Positions 26,467 through 34,960 of a DNA stretch of 64,000 nucleotides are shown piece after piece (the stretch's first letter is position 1; each line of letters begins with the position of its first letter). The DNA comes from CAZHYV01 sp964537055 (GTDB lineage: Bacteria > Myxococcota_A > Polyangia > Palsa-1104 > JAEUJZ01), in assembly GCA_964537055.1 (NCBI GenBank), contig CAZHYV010000005.1:163252-227251 (forward strand). Direction: 5' to 3'. The position numbers were made by a program, and so were the translations under genes. Under the pieces are notes generated by a model, which searched no databases, was not told where the DNA came from, and worked only from the letters and a program-made list of their open reading frames with translations.

Positions 26467-26601
26467 ATGCAAGAACCTAGTAAATATCTACGTCTCTCTG
26501 CCTACGTAGGAATTTTCCTATGGGGTTTGTTTTTAATTCTTACCCTTTTGACTAGCGCTTTTTGTGCCTTCGGTTGCATCCTTTCTAAAGTTCGGCCATA
26601 G
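26467..26601 (+). CDS. Small membrane peptide (44 aa)
   Basis: ATG at 26467 has GGAGG four nt upstream, one of the better ribosome binding sites in the window. The peptide begins MQEPSKYLRLSAY, then has one hydrophobic helix (VGIFLWGLFLILTLLTSAFCAFGCIL) with two Cys, and ends SKVRP. The stop is seven nt before ATG 26609 of the exonuclease gene, whose own start has no ribosome binding site, so this ORF may deliver ribosomes to it by coupling. The alternative GTG start of the exonuclease at 26564 would overlap this ORF. Function unknown; a coding leader or a membrane microprotein are both possible. Confidence 0.5.
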   Translation: MQEPSKYLRLSAYVGIFLWGLFLILTLLTSAFCAFGCILSKVRP

Positions 26602-26608
26602 TCTACCC

Positions 26609-27577
26609 ATGCTCCCCTCTGCTCTCATACGATCTACCCCCAAGGGGCTTTATTGTGAAGCGGGCGATTTTTATATCGATCCGACAGGACCTGTTCATCG
26701 TGCCGTTATTACCCATGGCCATGGAGATCATGCCCGCCCTGGATCAAGATCCTACCTAGCAGCCTCTTCCTCCGAGCATATCCTACGAACCAGGCTTGGA
26801 TCAGTCTCGATTCAATTCCTTCCGTATGGGAAATCTCTTCAGATCAAAGACACAAAGGTGTCCCTTCATCCCGCCGGTCACATTTTAGGGTCGGCCCAAA
26901 TACGGATAGAATCAAGCCATCAGGTCTTGGTCGTCTCGGGAGACTATAAGCTTGAAGAAGATCCCACCTGCCTCCCCTTTGAGCCCGTACCTTGCGATCT
27001 CTTTCTCACTGAGTCTACGTTTGCCCTGCCTATCTACAGGTGGCCCGATCCCAAATCTACCATCCACGCTATTGAAGCATGGTGGCAAAACAACCAGCAG
27101 GAAGGAAAAGTCAGCCTTCTTTCCGCCTATGCCCTTGGGAAAGCGCAGCGCATTTTAGCGCAGATCAATCCACAGATTGGGCCGATATGGGTTCATCCTA
27201 ACATTGCTATTCTCAACGAAGCCTATCGGAAAAGCGGTGTTCCTCTTCCTCCAGCCAATGTATTCAATCGCTCTTGCTCCCTAAGCGAGCTCAGCCGCTC
27301 CTTGATCCTGGTGCCACCCCATATCTCACCAGCTCGCTTCTTAGGCACCACTCTTCCCGTTTCTATTGGGTTTGCCTCGGGATGGATGCTTACCAGAGAA
27401 ACGTACAGCAACCGTTCTGTCAATGCTGGCTTTGTCCTATCGGATCATGCGGATTGGCCTTCTTTGCTCAAAGCCATTGATGCTACTGGGGCAAAAGTGG
27501 TTTATGCCAGCCATGGGTACGCAGACTTCCTCGTAGACCACCTTCGCAGCCAAAACCGCATTGCCTCAGTCATATGA
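26609..27577 (+). CDS. Ligase-associated DNA exonuclease (metallo-beta-lactamase fold)
   Basis: 322 residues from ATG 26609. The metallo-beta-lactamase/beta-CASP type metal motif is THGHGDHA (His36, His38, Asp40, His41), followed by HPAGHILGSAQ, a VSGDYK segment with the bridging Asp, and a C-terminal SDHADW. This pattern matches the ligase-associated exonuclease group related to mRNA 3'-end processing nucleases, normally encoded beside an ATP-dependent DNA ligase and a DEXH helicase in a DNA repair cluster. Here neither partner is adjacent, so it is an orphan member within this window. The start choice (26609 versus GTG 26564) rests on coupling to the small ORF upstream. Confidence 0.85.
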   Translation: MLPSALIRSTPKGLYCEAGDFYIDPTGPVHRAVITHGHGDHARPGSRSYLAASSSEHILRTRLGSVSIQFLPYGKSLQIKDTKVSLHPAGHILGSAQIRIESSHQVLVVSGDYKLEEDPTCLPFEPVPCDLFLTESTFALPIYRWPDPKSTIHAIEAWWQNNQQEGKVSLLSAYALGKAQRILAQINPQIGPIWVHPNIAILNEAYRKSGVPLPPANVFNRSCSLSELSRSLILVPPHISPARFLGTTLPVSIGFASGWMLTRETYSNRSVNAGFVLSDHADWPSLLKAIDATGAKVVYASHGYADFLVDHLRSQNRIASVI

Positions 27578-27695
27578 ATACACCGCCTTTGCAGGAAAGC
27601 CGACGTTCTCATGTAATCTGGTGTTCTTACATAAAAAAAGGTACATTTGCGATCCGTCGGTTGAACATGCTTTAATACAGGAGGGTTCCACTTTG

Positions 27696-28580
27696 ATGCA
27701 AAAGGTTCTCATACCTTCACTTCCTACGCCTATTGTCTCTGTAGAGTGGCTGGCAGCAAATTTATACCAAACAAACCTAATTATTTTGGATGCAAGCTTG
27801 CAACCGGTTGGAAGCAATTCAAGTCCGGATCTAGCCAACGAATTACAAATCCCAGGAACCCAAATTTTCGATTTTGATAAAAAAATCTGCGACCCGGTAA
27901 GCCCGCTTCCCCATATGATGCCCAAGGCCCCTCATTTCCAAAGGGAAGTCCAAGCCCTAGGGGTACGAACCGACAGCCTTGTCGTTGTTTATGACCGGCT
28001 TGGCATTTATTCAAGCCCACGTGCCTGGTGGATGTTTAAAGCGATGGGACATCACCAGGTTTCTGTTCTGGACGGAGGGTTTCCTGCCTGGCTGAAGGCA
28101 AACGTTCCCTGCGAGCCAAAAAAACAAGTTCTTGTTCAGACCGGAGACTTTGCTTCTCATCCCTGTCCAGAAATGTTTTGTGATGCTGACCAAGTTTTAG
28201 CAGCAATCCATGATGAAACTTTTTCCATCATGGATGCACGTTCAGAAGCCCGCTATCTTGGACGCGAAGCTGAACCCCGGAAAGGCCTACGCTCAGGTCA
28301 TATTCCCGGGTCTCACAATGTGCCTTTTGGCACTGTGCTGCATCGTGGTTACCTGCGCACCCAAAAGGAACTTCAGTCCATTTTTTCTAGAAAAGCCAAC
28401 CCGAATCAAAAACTTATTTTTACCTGTGGCTCTGGGGTGACTTCTTGCATCTTGGCATTGGCCGCCACTGTCGCTGGATATCAGAAGTTATGTGTATACG
28501 ATGGATCGTGGAGTGAGTGGGGCTTACCATCTTCACGACCTATTGCAACTGGCTGTGATCCCTCGTCCCCATCTCCCTAA
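27696..28580 (+). CDS. Thiosulfate/3-mercaptopyruvate sulfurtransferase
   Basis: 294 residues with two rhodanese domains: an inactive N-terminal one (VSVEWLAANL, DASLQPVG, GIYSSPRAWWMF) and a catalytic C-terminal one (IMDARSEARYLG, RSGHIPGSHNVPF). The active loop is CGSGVTSC with nucleophile Cys244, closer to the 3-mercaptopyruvate sulfurtransferase loop (CGSGVT) than to thiosulfate rhodanese. The start at 27696 (or TTG 27693) is supported by AGGAGGG at 27679-27685; the longer frame from 27561 overlaps the upstream gene and is not family-like. Cytoplasmic sulfur transfer and cyanide detoxification are the known roles. Confidence 0.92.
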   Translation: MQKVLIPSLPTPIVSVEWLAANLYQTNLIILDASLQPVGSNSSPDLANELQIPGTQIFDFDKKICDPVSPLPHMMPKAPHFQREVQALGVRTDSLVVVYDRLGIYSSPRAWWMFKAMGHHQVSVLDGGFPAWLKANVPCEPKKQVLVQTGDFASHPCPEMFCDADQVLAAIHDETFSIMDARSEARYLGREAEPRKGLRSGHIPGSHNVPFGTVLHRGYLRTQKELQSIFSRKANPNQKLIFTCGSGVTSCILALAATVAGYQKLCVYDGSWSEWGLPSSRPIATGCDPSSPSP

Positions 28581-28636
28581 AAGTGCCCTTTGTCCAGAAA
28601 AGAATGCCTTTCGCATCAACCCTCACCAAGCAAAAA

Positions 28637-29722
28637 CTAACACGAACACATAGGAACGATGGGAACTTGATAGGTCTCAGCCTGTTTTGCGTCTGAAGAC
28701 TTCGACGTAGAGACAGCCCCATGGGAGGTCCCAAAGAACAGATTCCCCTTGGTCCCACTTCTCATCAAAAAGAGAGCAAGTCCATCAAAGAACCCGCCTG
28801 GCACCGAAGTTCCCTCCATGATAAGTTGGAACGTTCTTTTTTTTCCCTCTCCATAGACCTTCCAAAGAGCCCATGCCTCTCCAGCAAACTGGTCAGAGCA
28901 TATGGATCCCTCACGAACGACCCCAAGAATGTACAGAGACGAGTCAGATAAGAAACGGTAAGAATATACGTTATGGGATGCCTTAGAAGAATCCCACCTT
29001 AAAGAGGCTCGCGATTTCGTCCGTTTCGAGGCAGTCCGTTCTTTGAGAAAGGCAACATATTCAGCCTGCTTCTTCTGATAGCTTTGGGTTTTCGCCAAGG
29101 ATCGTACGATGAACGTTTTTAACTGAGCATCTGTCTTTTGAAGTTTTGCAAACTCAGCCGCAGGTAATTCTGCGAGCTGGGCCCACTCGGCCCCTGCACA
29201 AGCCTCAAGGCTATCTAGATCAGCCACCAGCGTCATGGTCTGTTCCTGGTATGATTTTTCCAAAGAAGGCAGGGGCGAAGGCCAAACTTTCTCTTTCTCA
29301 GCATCTGTAATAAACCTTTTTTCCTCACTGTCTTTCAGCAAACCCTCTTCAAACGTATATTCAACCAATCTGAAGCCCCGAATCTGAGCCTGACATAATC
29401 GTTGGTTCCTTTGATAAAGATTCACAGAAGCCCCAACCCAAGCGCTTAGAGAAGGAGACAGCTTAGAAGCATCCACTGCTTGGCTTACCAAGAAAACCGC
29501 GCCGTACCGTTCAGCCTGGACAGCTCCAACGCCCCATTCGAGAGGAGCGCCCTCCGAAACCATTGCATAAGGTTTTTGCGAAAAAAGAGGAAGGTATTCT
29601 CCTTCATAGAACCGCTGGATGGGAGCAGACGTATCGGATGCTCTTCCTTTGTAAGATTTTGCAAAGAGGACTGCTGCTAAAACAAAGAAATAAGCAAAGC
29701 GGTGGTAGACAAAATGATTCAT
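28637..29722 (-). CDS. Exported protein of unknown function
   Basis: 361 residues from ATG 29722, which has AAGGG a few nt upstream; the longer frame adds six residues. A hydrophobic N-terminal segment (FAYFFVLAAVLFAKSY) suggests a signal peptide. The mature protein looks mixed alpha/beta with a Lys/Arg-rich middle (KKQAEYVAFLKERTASKRTKSR) and a beta-rich C-terminal region with SYRFLSDSSLYILGVVREG, ending in PMCSC. Cysteines are few. No domain recognised. It is convergent with the sulfurtransferase gene and divergent from the small membrane protein gene at 29787. Confidence 0.6.
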   Translation of the reverse strand: MNHFVYHRFAYFFVLAAVLFAKSYKGRASDTSAPIQRFYEGEYLPLFSQKPYAMVSEGAPLEWGVGAVQAERYGAVFLVSQAVDASKLSPSLSAWVGASVNLYQRNQRLCQAQIRGFRLVEYTFEEGLLKDSEEKRFITDAEKEKVWPSPLPSLEKSYQEQTMTLVADLDSLEACAGAEWAQLAELPAAEFAKLQKTDAQLKTFIVRSLAKTQSYQKKQAEYVAFLKERTASKRTKSRASLRWDSSKASHNVYSYRFLSDSSLYILGVVREGSICSDQFAGEAWALWKVYGEGKKRTFQLIMEGTSVPGGFFDGLALFLMRSGTKGNLFFGTSHGAVSTSKSSDAKQAETYQVPIVPMCSC

Positions 29723-29752
29723 AAAACCCTTTTCTTTCACTGGTAATTTTCG

Positions 29753-29780
29753 TTGACAAAATAAACCCGCAGGTTACGAT
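29753..29780 (+). promoter_or_regulatory. Strong promoter, leaderless start
   Basis: Perfect TTGACA (29753-29758), 16-nt spacer, TACGAT (29775-29780), six nt, ATG 29787. Transcription would begin at or next to the start codon; no Shine-Dalgarno fits. Confidence 0.6.
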
Positions 29781-29786
29781 CAAAGT

Positions 29787-30065
29787 ATGACTGCTCCCCA
29801 TGTAACCAACCATCTCCGCAGTTTTGTTCTTATCGTTTCCGTTCTGTTCTGGGGTCTTTTTGTAAAAACCCTACTTCAAGAGTTGAACACCCCTGCTTCC
29901 ATTGCTAGAGAGGTTCTCGATCGACCTGAAGCGGATACAGATGCGCTCCCACAAACTTTCGAAGTTCATACCACATCAACTGTACTTATTCAGACGACTC
30001 AAATTTATATAGATGAGGCAGGAAATCACATTTCCGTTCATCAAGAGTATCACTACCAAAACTAA
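29787..30065 (+). CDS. Small single-pass membrane protein
   Basis: 92 residues. A membrane segment (FVLIVSVLFWGLFVKTLL, about 13-30) is followed by a roughly 60-residue soluble region rich in Thr/His with strands such as STVLIQTTQIYIDEAGNHISVHQEYHY. It may be anchored with its C-terminus outside. No known family. Transcription probably starts on the ATG itself. A large inverted repeat (30145-30208) follows and separates it from the convergent OmpA-type gene. Confidence 0.6.
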   Translation: MTAPHVTNHLRSFVLIVSVLFWGLFVKTLLQELNTPASIAREVLDRPEADTDALPQTFEVHTTSTVLIQTTQIYIDEAGNHISVHQEYHYQN

Positions 30066-30144
30066 GAAATCTCTTATTCGTCCAGGCAAACTATCCCAAA
30101 GCCAGGCAGGAACAAGGGTTCCAGCAAGTTTTATAGAAGATAGC

Positions 30145-30208
30145 GTCCTAAACCCTAGAGAGCGATATCGCGCCAATATCGATATCAACTCTCTCTAGGG
30201 TTTAGGAC
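30145..30208. repeat. 18-bp perfect inverted repeat with nested stem
   Basis: Arms 30145-30162 (GTCCTAAACCCTAGAGAG) and 30191-30208 are exactly complementary. Inside, GATATCG (30164-30170) pairs with CGATATC (30180-30186) around a 9-nt loop. It sits between convergent genes, so it could terminate or insulate both, but neither strand shows the T-run of an intrinsic terminator. Confidence 0.75.
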
Positions 30209-30216
30209 TCCCTGAC

Positions 30217-32181
30217 TTAGGGTACAGAAGTTTCTTTGGCGGAGGTTTCTTCTTTTAACGAAGCGCACTCCTCGCCCTCGATAATGAACTGGACCCGTCG
30301 GTCTTCTTGAATCCCATCCACATTTGTTTTTCCTTGTGGTTTTCGTTCAATACGGCCACAGCCAGTAAACGTGAGCCTACTTGGATCAATCGCCTGTAGC
30401 GCTTGGTTTGTGGTTGGATCAAATTGGTCTTTCGTTAGAAATTCAAATACAGCTTTGGCTCGATTTATGCTTAGTTTTTTGTTAAATGCTTTCGTACCCC
30501 GATAGTCTGCGTACGCTTCGATCCGGACATTCGTCACCTGAGGATTTCGCTGCAGTATCCGCATCACATCATAAAGGACATGAAAGGGTGGTTTGATCAC
30601 AGATTTATTGGTGGCGAAATAAATCTTATCCAAGATCCGAATCTGCCTTTTCTCAAGGACTGCCGACGTTTCTTTCTTCGGACAGCCCGGACGCCCCGGA
30701 TCTGGATTTACTCCCGCAGGCTCGTCCGGACAAACATCATCCTTATCCCATACCCCGTCTTGATCGCGGTCCCGAAGCGGGCAACCAAGACGCTCTGGAT
30801 CTGGGTTTACCCCCTTTGCCTCATCGGGGCAAGCATCATCCTTATCCCATACCCCATCTTGATCCCGGTCCTTGAGAGGGCAGCCAGAATGTGCCTCATC
30901 AGGATTGGGCCCAGCAGCCATATCGGGGCACTCATCGTCTTGGTCGATGAATCCATCCTGATCCCGATCTGGACAACCATGCTTCTTCGGATCTTTGCTT
31001 TTTATCCCTGGCTGATCTGGGCAAGCATCATCCTTATCCCAAATTCCGTCTTTATCGCGGTCTCGAAGCGGGCAACCAAGACGCTCTGGATCTGGGTTTA
31101 CCCCCTTTGCCTCATCGGGGCAAACATCCTTCTCATCAATCACACCATCTTGATCCCGGTCTGGCTTTGGCATCGGTGCATAAGCTAATCGTAGAATCGC
31201 ACGACCATCCGGCGTCCCGGGCTGCCGTAAAAGTCCCAGCCCTCCGGCCAAACCAACATTCACCTGATTAGCAATATTGAAGTTGATGGTAAGAGGAAGA
31301 AGCTCGACGCTGGTGGTTCCTGGATAAAACATACCGTCTGGGATGTTGGTCACCATCGCAGAAGCCAGCGCTTCTGCCCCAATGCTAAACCGTCTACTTA
31401 CATCCGCATAGGCAATCGCAAGCCCTGCTTGGACTTCCATACCGGCCCGATTGTCTGCCAGATTTGTATATCCAATCTGCGCATCTGGCCGATAATAAAA
31501 CCTCCCTACAAGAGACCAACTCACCCGATTTTTCAATCCGGACAAAATAATTTGAGGCATCACGCGCCAGCCGCTTTCGCGTTCCTGATTTTCAAACGTG
31601 CCTGCATAATTGGCCAAAGGAAACCAAACATACGCTCCGAGGTGCATCGAAATGGCATCTTTGTAAGGATTTCCGAATAGACGGAGCGTGATACCTAACC
31701 GGGGGTCCCCGACAGCCGCAGTCTCGGTCAAAGTCACTCCTGCCAGTGCAGCATCTACGAGAGAGCCTCTCTGTAAAAGAGTGATAGGCAAACTAAAATG
31801 AATATTCACCCGGTTCGCAAAAGAGCCTGAAAGATCCACGTGTCCCATCAAGAGATGCTCGATGACATAGGAATTGACAAAAAAGTTTCCATTCGCATCG
31901 GTCTGACCAAAAACCAAGGGATTATGAGCATAATCTAACGTGATGCCTCCCGAAAAATAGCGAGACATAGGACCTGATCGCGAGTACCAGGGATGATCAA
32001 CCATGAATGACCACTCTCCCGCAGGCGTGGGCTCGTAACGATTGATTTGGAATCCTTCCGCTTCGGCACTTTGTCCTACCAAAAGCACGAACCCCAACCC
32101 CAAAAGCAACCCTACTCCAACAAGAGGGAGTGTCTTAAGGCCTGTAAACTGGTAGAACCTCTTATGCTTTTCTCTGTCCAT
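30217..32181 (-). CDS. OmpA-family outer membrane protein with thrombospondin type 3 repeats
   Basis: 654 residues. The signal peptide (about 14-43) ends near AEAEG. Residues 45-340 are beta-rich and probably a transmembrane barrel. Then five calcium-binding thrombospondin type 3 repeats follow (DRDQDGVIDEKDVCPD and similar, about 345-505), each with Asp ladders and paired Cys. The C-terminal OmpA domain (about 515-640) binds peptidoglycan in relatives: IYFATNKSVIKPPF, RIEAYADYRGTKAFNKKLSINRA, then GRIERKP and DRRVQFIIEG. Two repeats share a 60-bp identical DNA block (30773-30832 and 31064-31123). GAGGAGG lies ten nt before ATG. It likely links the outer membrane to the cell wall. Confidence 0.9.
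   Translation of the reverse strand: MDREKHKRFYQFTGLKTLPLVGVGLLLGLGFVLLVGQSAEAEGFQINRYEPTPAGEWSFMVDHPWYSRSGPMSRYFSGGITLDYAHNPLVFGQTDANGNFFVNSYVIEHLLMGHVDLSGSFANRVNIHFSLPITLLQRGSLVDAALAGVTLTETAAVGDPRLGITLRLFGNPYKDAISMHLGAYVWFPLANYAGTFENQERESGWRVMPQIILSGLKNRVSWSLVGRFYYRPDAQIGYTNLADNRAGMEVQAGLAIAYADVSRRFSIGAEALASAMVTNIPDGMFYPGTTSVELLPLTINFNIANQVNVGLAGGLGLLRQPGTPDGRAILRLAYAPMPKPDRDQDGVIDEKDVCPDEAKGVNPDPERLGCPLRDRDKDGIWDKDDACPDQPGIKSKDPKKHGCPDRDQDGFIDQDDECPDMAAGPNPDEAHSGCPLKDRDQDGVWDKDDACPDEAKGVNPDPERLGCPLRDRDQDGVWDKDDVCPDEPAGVNPDPGRPGCPKKETSAVLEKRQIRILDKIYFATNKSVIKPPFHVLYDVMRILQRNPQVTNVRIEAYADYRGTKAFNKKLSINRAKAVFEFLTKDQFDPTTNQALQAIDPSRLTFTGCGRIERKPQGKTNVDGIQEDRRVQFIIEGEECASLKEETSAKETSVP
30773..31123. 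repeat. 60-bp identical block repeated inside the OmpA-type gene
   Basis: 30773-30832 and 31064-31123 are identical over 60 bp (offset 291 bp), covering one thrombospondin-type repeat unit. This is much closer than protein-level conservation needs, pointing to recent duplication or gene conversion. Confidence 0.75.
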
Positions 32182-32345
32182 CGTTCTTTTGCCTCCTCGT
32201 TCCTATTTGCAGCCTATGGAACTCATCCCATTTCATCTCAAAGAATGGATATACCTTGAGATAAAAGACGTAAGTTATAAATTTTATAGAGAAGTTTAAG
32301 GATCTTTTTTGAGAAAACCAAGAATTCTGCTGATTTTATTTTTTC

Positions 32346-33401
32346 CTACGCTAACTCTGTTGTCTTTCGACGACGCCAGAACCACAACATAAATAGGTGT
32401 CCCACAAAGAGACAGCCCATCAAACCGAAAAGCAAGGGAAAGCCCCCAATGCCCAAAGGCTGGCTTGGTTCCAAGGTACTACAGCTAAGGCCTCCCCCTG
32501 TCAGAGCAAGCTTATCAGGATTGACCACACCAAACTGCAATTTGGCTGTATTGTTCGCGGGCGAAAGTTCTTGTGTTTTGCTGCTGCTCACAGACGCCTG
32601 TACTGGAATCAGCTCAAGCGCGGGCGGAGGGATCACGGTAAATTGGATTTGAATACATCCATCCTTCTCTACGAGAGGAACCCGCTCACATAGTAGTTGA
32701 GCCCCGACTCCATTACAGTTGAAGCCTTTACCCTCTGCTGATTGAATCGTCCCCCCCTGCGGAAGAGAAAATTGGAAGCTCACCCCCTCGGCAGCATAAG
32801 GTCCAGAATTACATATGTTTCCTATCACGGATACAGGCTGATGGCCCGTGCCAGGATTTGGGGTCGCCTGAAGCGAAATGCTAAGATCTGATCCCTTCAT
32901 CAAAGATACCGAATCCTGATTATTCGCTGCATTCGGGTCAACAACCCAAGAGGGGGCAGTTACCGAAGCTGAGTAGATCAGAGGATTAGAAGCATCTTTT
33001 GGAACCCGAGCATGCACATTAAAAATCAGCGAGGTTCCTGTCGTGAGTCCCACATCTTCGTTGATATTCCCCGTTCCATAATGAGGTGCGGGGCAGGCAG
33101 AGCAGGGCGCGCCTACACTCAAAGGAGGATTTACCGTACAATTCCAGGTAATCTCCGTATATTCAGGCGGCAAATGGGCCTCAACTCGGCTCGAGAGAAA
33201 GGTGCCTTCTGGACCCTGGTTGCTTACCTTTACTACAAAATCAACGAACTCCCCCGGTTTAGGCATCGTTTGCTGAAGCGAGGTAACTTGGATCGCAAGA
33301 TCAGCCGTTTGCGACCCTTGGGCAGCAAACCCTTGAGAAGAGAAAAAAAGAAACAGAAAGAATAAAGGCTCAAACCAAACTAGACGTTTTGAAGATCTCA
33401 T
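32346..33401 (-). CDS. DUF11-type surface protein with MYXO-CTERM-like tail
   Basis: 351 residues from ATG 33401, preceded by AAGGGAAAA. A signal peptide (about 1-27) is followed by two Ig-like DUF11 repeats, recognisable by ADLAIQVTSLQQTMPKPGE, VVKVSNQGPEG, DPNAANNQDSV and SPANNTAKLQF. The C-terminus has GGGLSCS, a spacer, one membrane helix (GGFPLLFGLMGCLFVGHLFML) and an Arg/Lys cluster (WRRRK), the arrangement of MYXO-CTERM sorting signals in which the Cys is used for surface anchoring. This is one of the best clues to a myxobacterial host. Adhesive or structural role inferred only. Confidence 0.72.
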   Translation of the reverse strand: MRSSKRLVWFEPLFFLFLFFSSQGFAAQGSQTADLAIQVTSLQQTMPKPGEFVDFVVKVSNQGPEGTFLSSRVEAHLPPEYTEITWNCTVNPPLSVGAPCSACPAPHYGTGNINEDVGLTTGTSLIFNVHARVPKDASNPLIYSASVTAPSWVVDPNAANNQDSVSLMKGSDLSISLQATPNPGTGHQPVSVIGNICNSGPYAAEGVSFQFSLPQGGTIQSAEGKGFNCNGVGAQLLCERVPLVEKDGCIQIQFTVIPPPALELIPVQASVSSSKTQELSPANNTAKLQFGVVNPDKLALTGGGLSCSTLEPSQPLGIGGFPLLFGLMGCLFVGHLFMLWFWRRRKTTELA

Positions 33402-33606
33402 AGCTTTTCCCTTGTTTTGCAATCTAAAGAGGCGTTTTTTGATTAATTCATAGACCTACGTTGGTCGATCATGAAGGAAATTATGGAAAAAAGCAAGTGT
33501 ATGATAAAGAAACCGCCCGTTTCTTTTTACCTAAACTCTCTGTAATCCGATAGTAGGTTTGGCTTACGATAACTTAGCTGACGTCCACTCCTTGCATCTC
33601 TCCTTT

Positions 33607-34920
33607 TCAGGGACGGATCTGCTTGATGATTTCTGCTAGAGAAAGAGTCTTTTCTGAACGAGCCGACAGGTCTTTGAGGGGATATCTCTGCTCTTTTTCC
33701 TCTTTCTCTCCCACAAAGATCATCCAATTCGCACCAATCGCTTCCGCATACTGAAGATGTTTCCCAGGGGAAACGTGCCCCACAAGGACGCGGGTTGGAA
33801 TTTGTGCATGCCGCAAAGTCATAGCAACTTCCTCAGCTGCCACCATTTGTCCTTCTCCAACAGGTCCAATCAGTACAGGTTGCGACCTTTTGTCAGGATG
33901 CCCCTGGGTTTGTAGCAAATCAATCAGACGCTCTACGCCAAACGAAAACCCAACAGCTCCCTGGGGCTGGCCTCCGTAGAGGCCAATCAAATCATCATAC
34001 CGCCCTCCGCCCGCAAAACTAAGCAGTCCTTGGCCCACCCCAGCCCGCGCCTCAAAGATAGGTCCCGTGTAGTAGTCTAACCCGCGAGCAAGCGTAGGCT
34101 CGATCTTCAGCCTGTTGCCAAATCCTAAATCGTTTGCCTTTGAAAGAATGTGTCGTATCTCTTTGAGGCCCAAGGCACCCACCTCATCTTGAGACAGAGA
34201 AGGTTCGATATGGCGAAGGTAATCGCTCGTTTCTAAAGCTGCATCCGTGTTGGAAGAGATTCCAAGCAGATCTATGAGTGCAAGAAATTGAGGCTTCTCG
34301 ATCTCATATTTTATCGCCTCTTCAATAATGCCGTCCACGCCAATTTTATCTAATTTATCAATCGCACGTAAGGCTTGTGCCTTTTTCTCGCTTGGAATGC
34401 CAGCCAAACGGATCTGAGCATCCAAAATTTTCCGATGATTTACCAAAAACACGCTTTGATTCAGACCAAATTCTTTCAAGACGAAATCTGCAAGTAGCAG
34501 AAGCTCGACCTCGCAATCCATCGAGTAACTCCCCAAAATATCCGCATCTGCCTGGTAAAACTCGCGATACCGCCCCGCCGCAGGTCGGTCGTACCTCCAC
34601 ACCTTGCCAATCTGGTAACGATAGATAGGCCGCTTTAGCTCAGGATGGTTTGCGGCAAATCTTCCCGTTGATGAGGTCAGGTCAAAGCGAAGCCCTAACG
34701 AGCGATCCGATTTGTCCTTGAAGGAGTAAATCTCGTTCTCTGCTTGGGGACCCGCTTTTAGGGTGAGTACTTCTAGGTACTCAAAGGCAGGTGTGTCAAG
34801 TTCATCATACCCAAACAAAGAAAAGGCGTGACGCAATTTGTCAAAGACGACGCTACGCAAACGCATCTCCTCAGGCAAGAAGTCACGGGTTCCTTTAGGA
34901 GTTTCGAATTTTTTGGCCAT
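33607..34920 (-). CDS. hisS: Histidine-tRNA ligase
   Basis: 437 residues from ATG 34920 (MAKKFETPKGTRDFLPEE); upstream in-frame Met residues overlap the xth gene and are not family-like. Class II synthetase charging tRNA-His. Motif 1 region, then motif 2 RYDRPAAGRYREFYQADADILG, the histidine-binding LARGLDYYTGPIFEA, FAGGGRYDDLIG, and motif 3 GFSFGVERLIDLL are all present, followed by the C-terminal anticodon domain. TATAGT lies seven nt before the ATG and no Shine-Dalgarno is visible. It is 40 nt downstream of xth on the same strand. Confidence 0.96.
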   Translation of the reverse strand: MAKKFETPKGTRDFLPEEMRLRSVVFDKLRHAFSLFGYDELDTPAFEYLEVLTLKAGPQAENEIYSFKDKSDRSLGLRFDLTSSTGRFAANHPELKRPIYRYQIGKVWRYDRPAAGRYREFYQADADILGSYSMDCEVELLLLADFVLKEFGLNQSVFLVNHRKILDAQIRLAGIPSEKKAQALRAIDKLDKIGVDGIIEEAIKYEIEKPQFLALIDLLGISSNTDAALETSDYLRHIEPSLSQDEVGALGLKEIRHILSKANDLGFGNRLKIEPTLARGLDYYTGPIFEARAGVGQGLLSFAGGGRYDDLIGLYGGQPQGAVGFSFGVERLIDLLQTQGHPDKRSQPVLIGPVGEGQMVAAEEVAMTLRHAQIPTRVLVGHVSPGKHLQYAEAIGANWMIFVGEKEEKEQRYPLKDLSARSEKTLSLAEIIKQIRP

Positions 34921-34927
34921 TTTGCTT

Positions 34928-34933
34928 ACTATA
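34928..34933 (-). promoter_or_regulatory. -10 hexamer at the hisS start codon
   Basis: TATAGT (34933-34928, minus) lies seven nt before ATG 34920. The -35 region is weak (TTTTCT), so this call rests on the -10 and its position. Confidence 0.3.
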
Positions 34934-34960
34934 CTTCGTGTAAAGCTTTTAGAAAAGAAT

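Noticed and set aside
30580..31188. 202-codon ORF antisense to the OmpA-type gene
   Set aside because: It mirrors the repetitive Asp-rich coding region in another frame and has no independent support.
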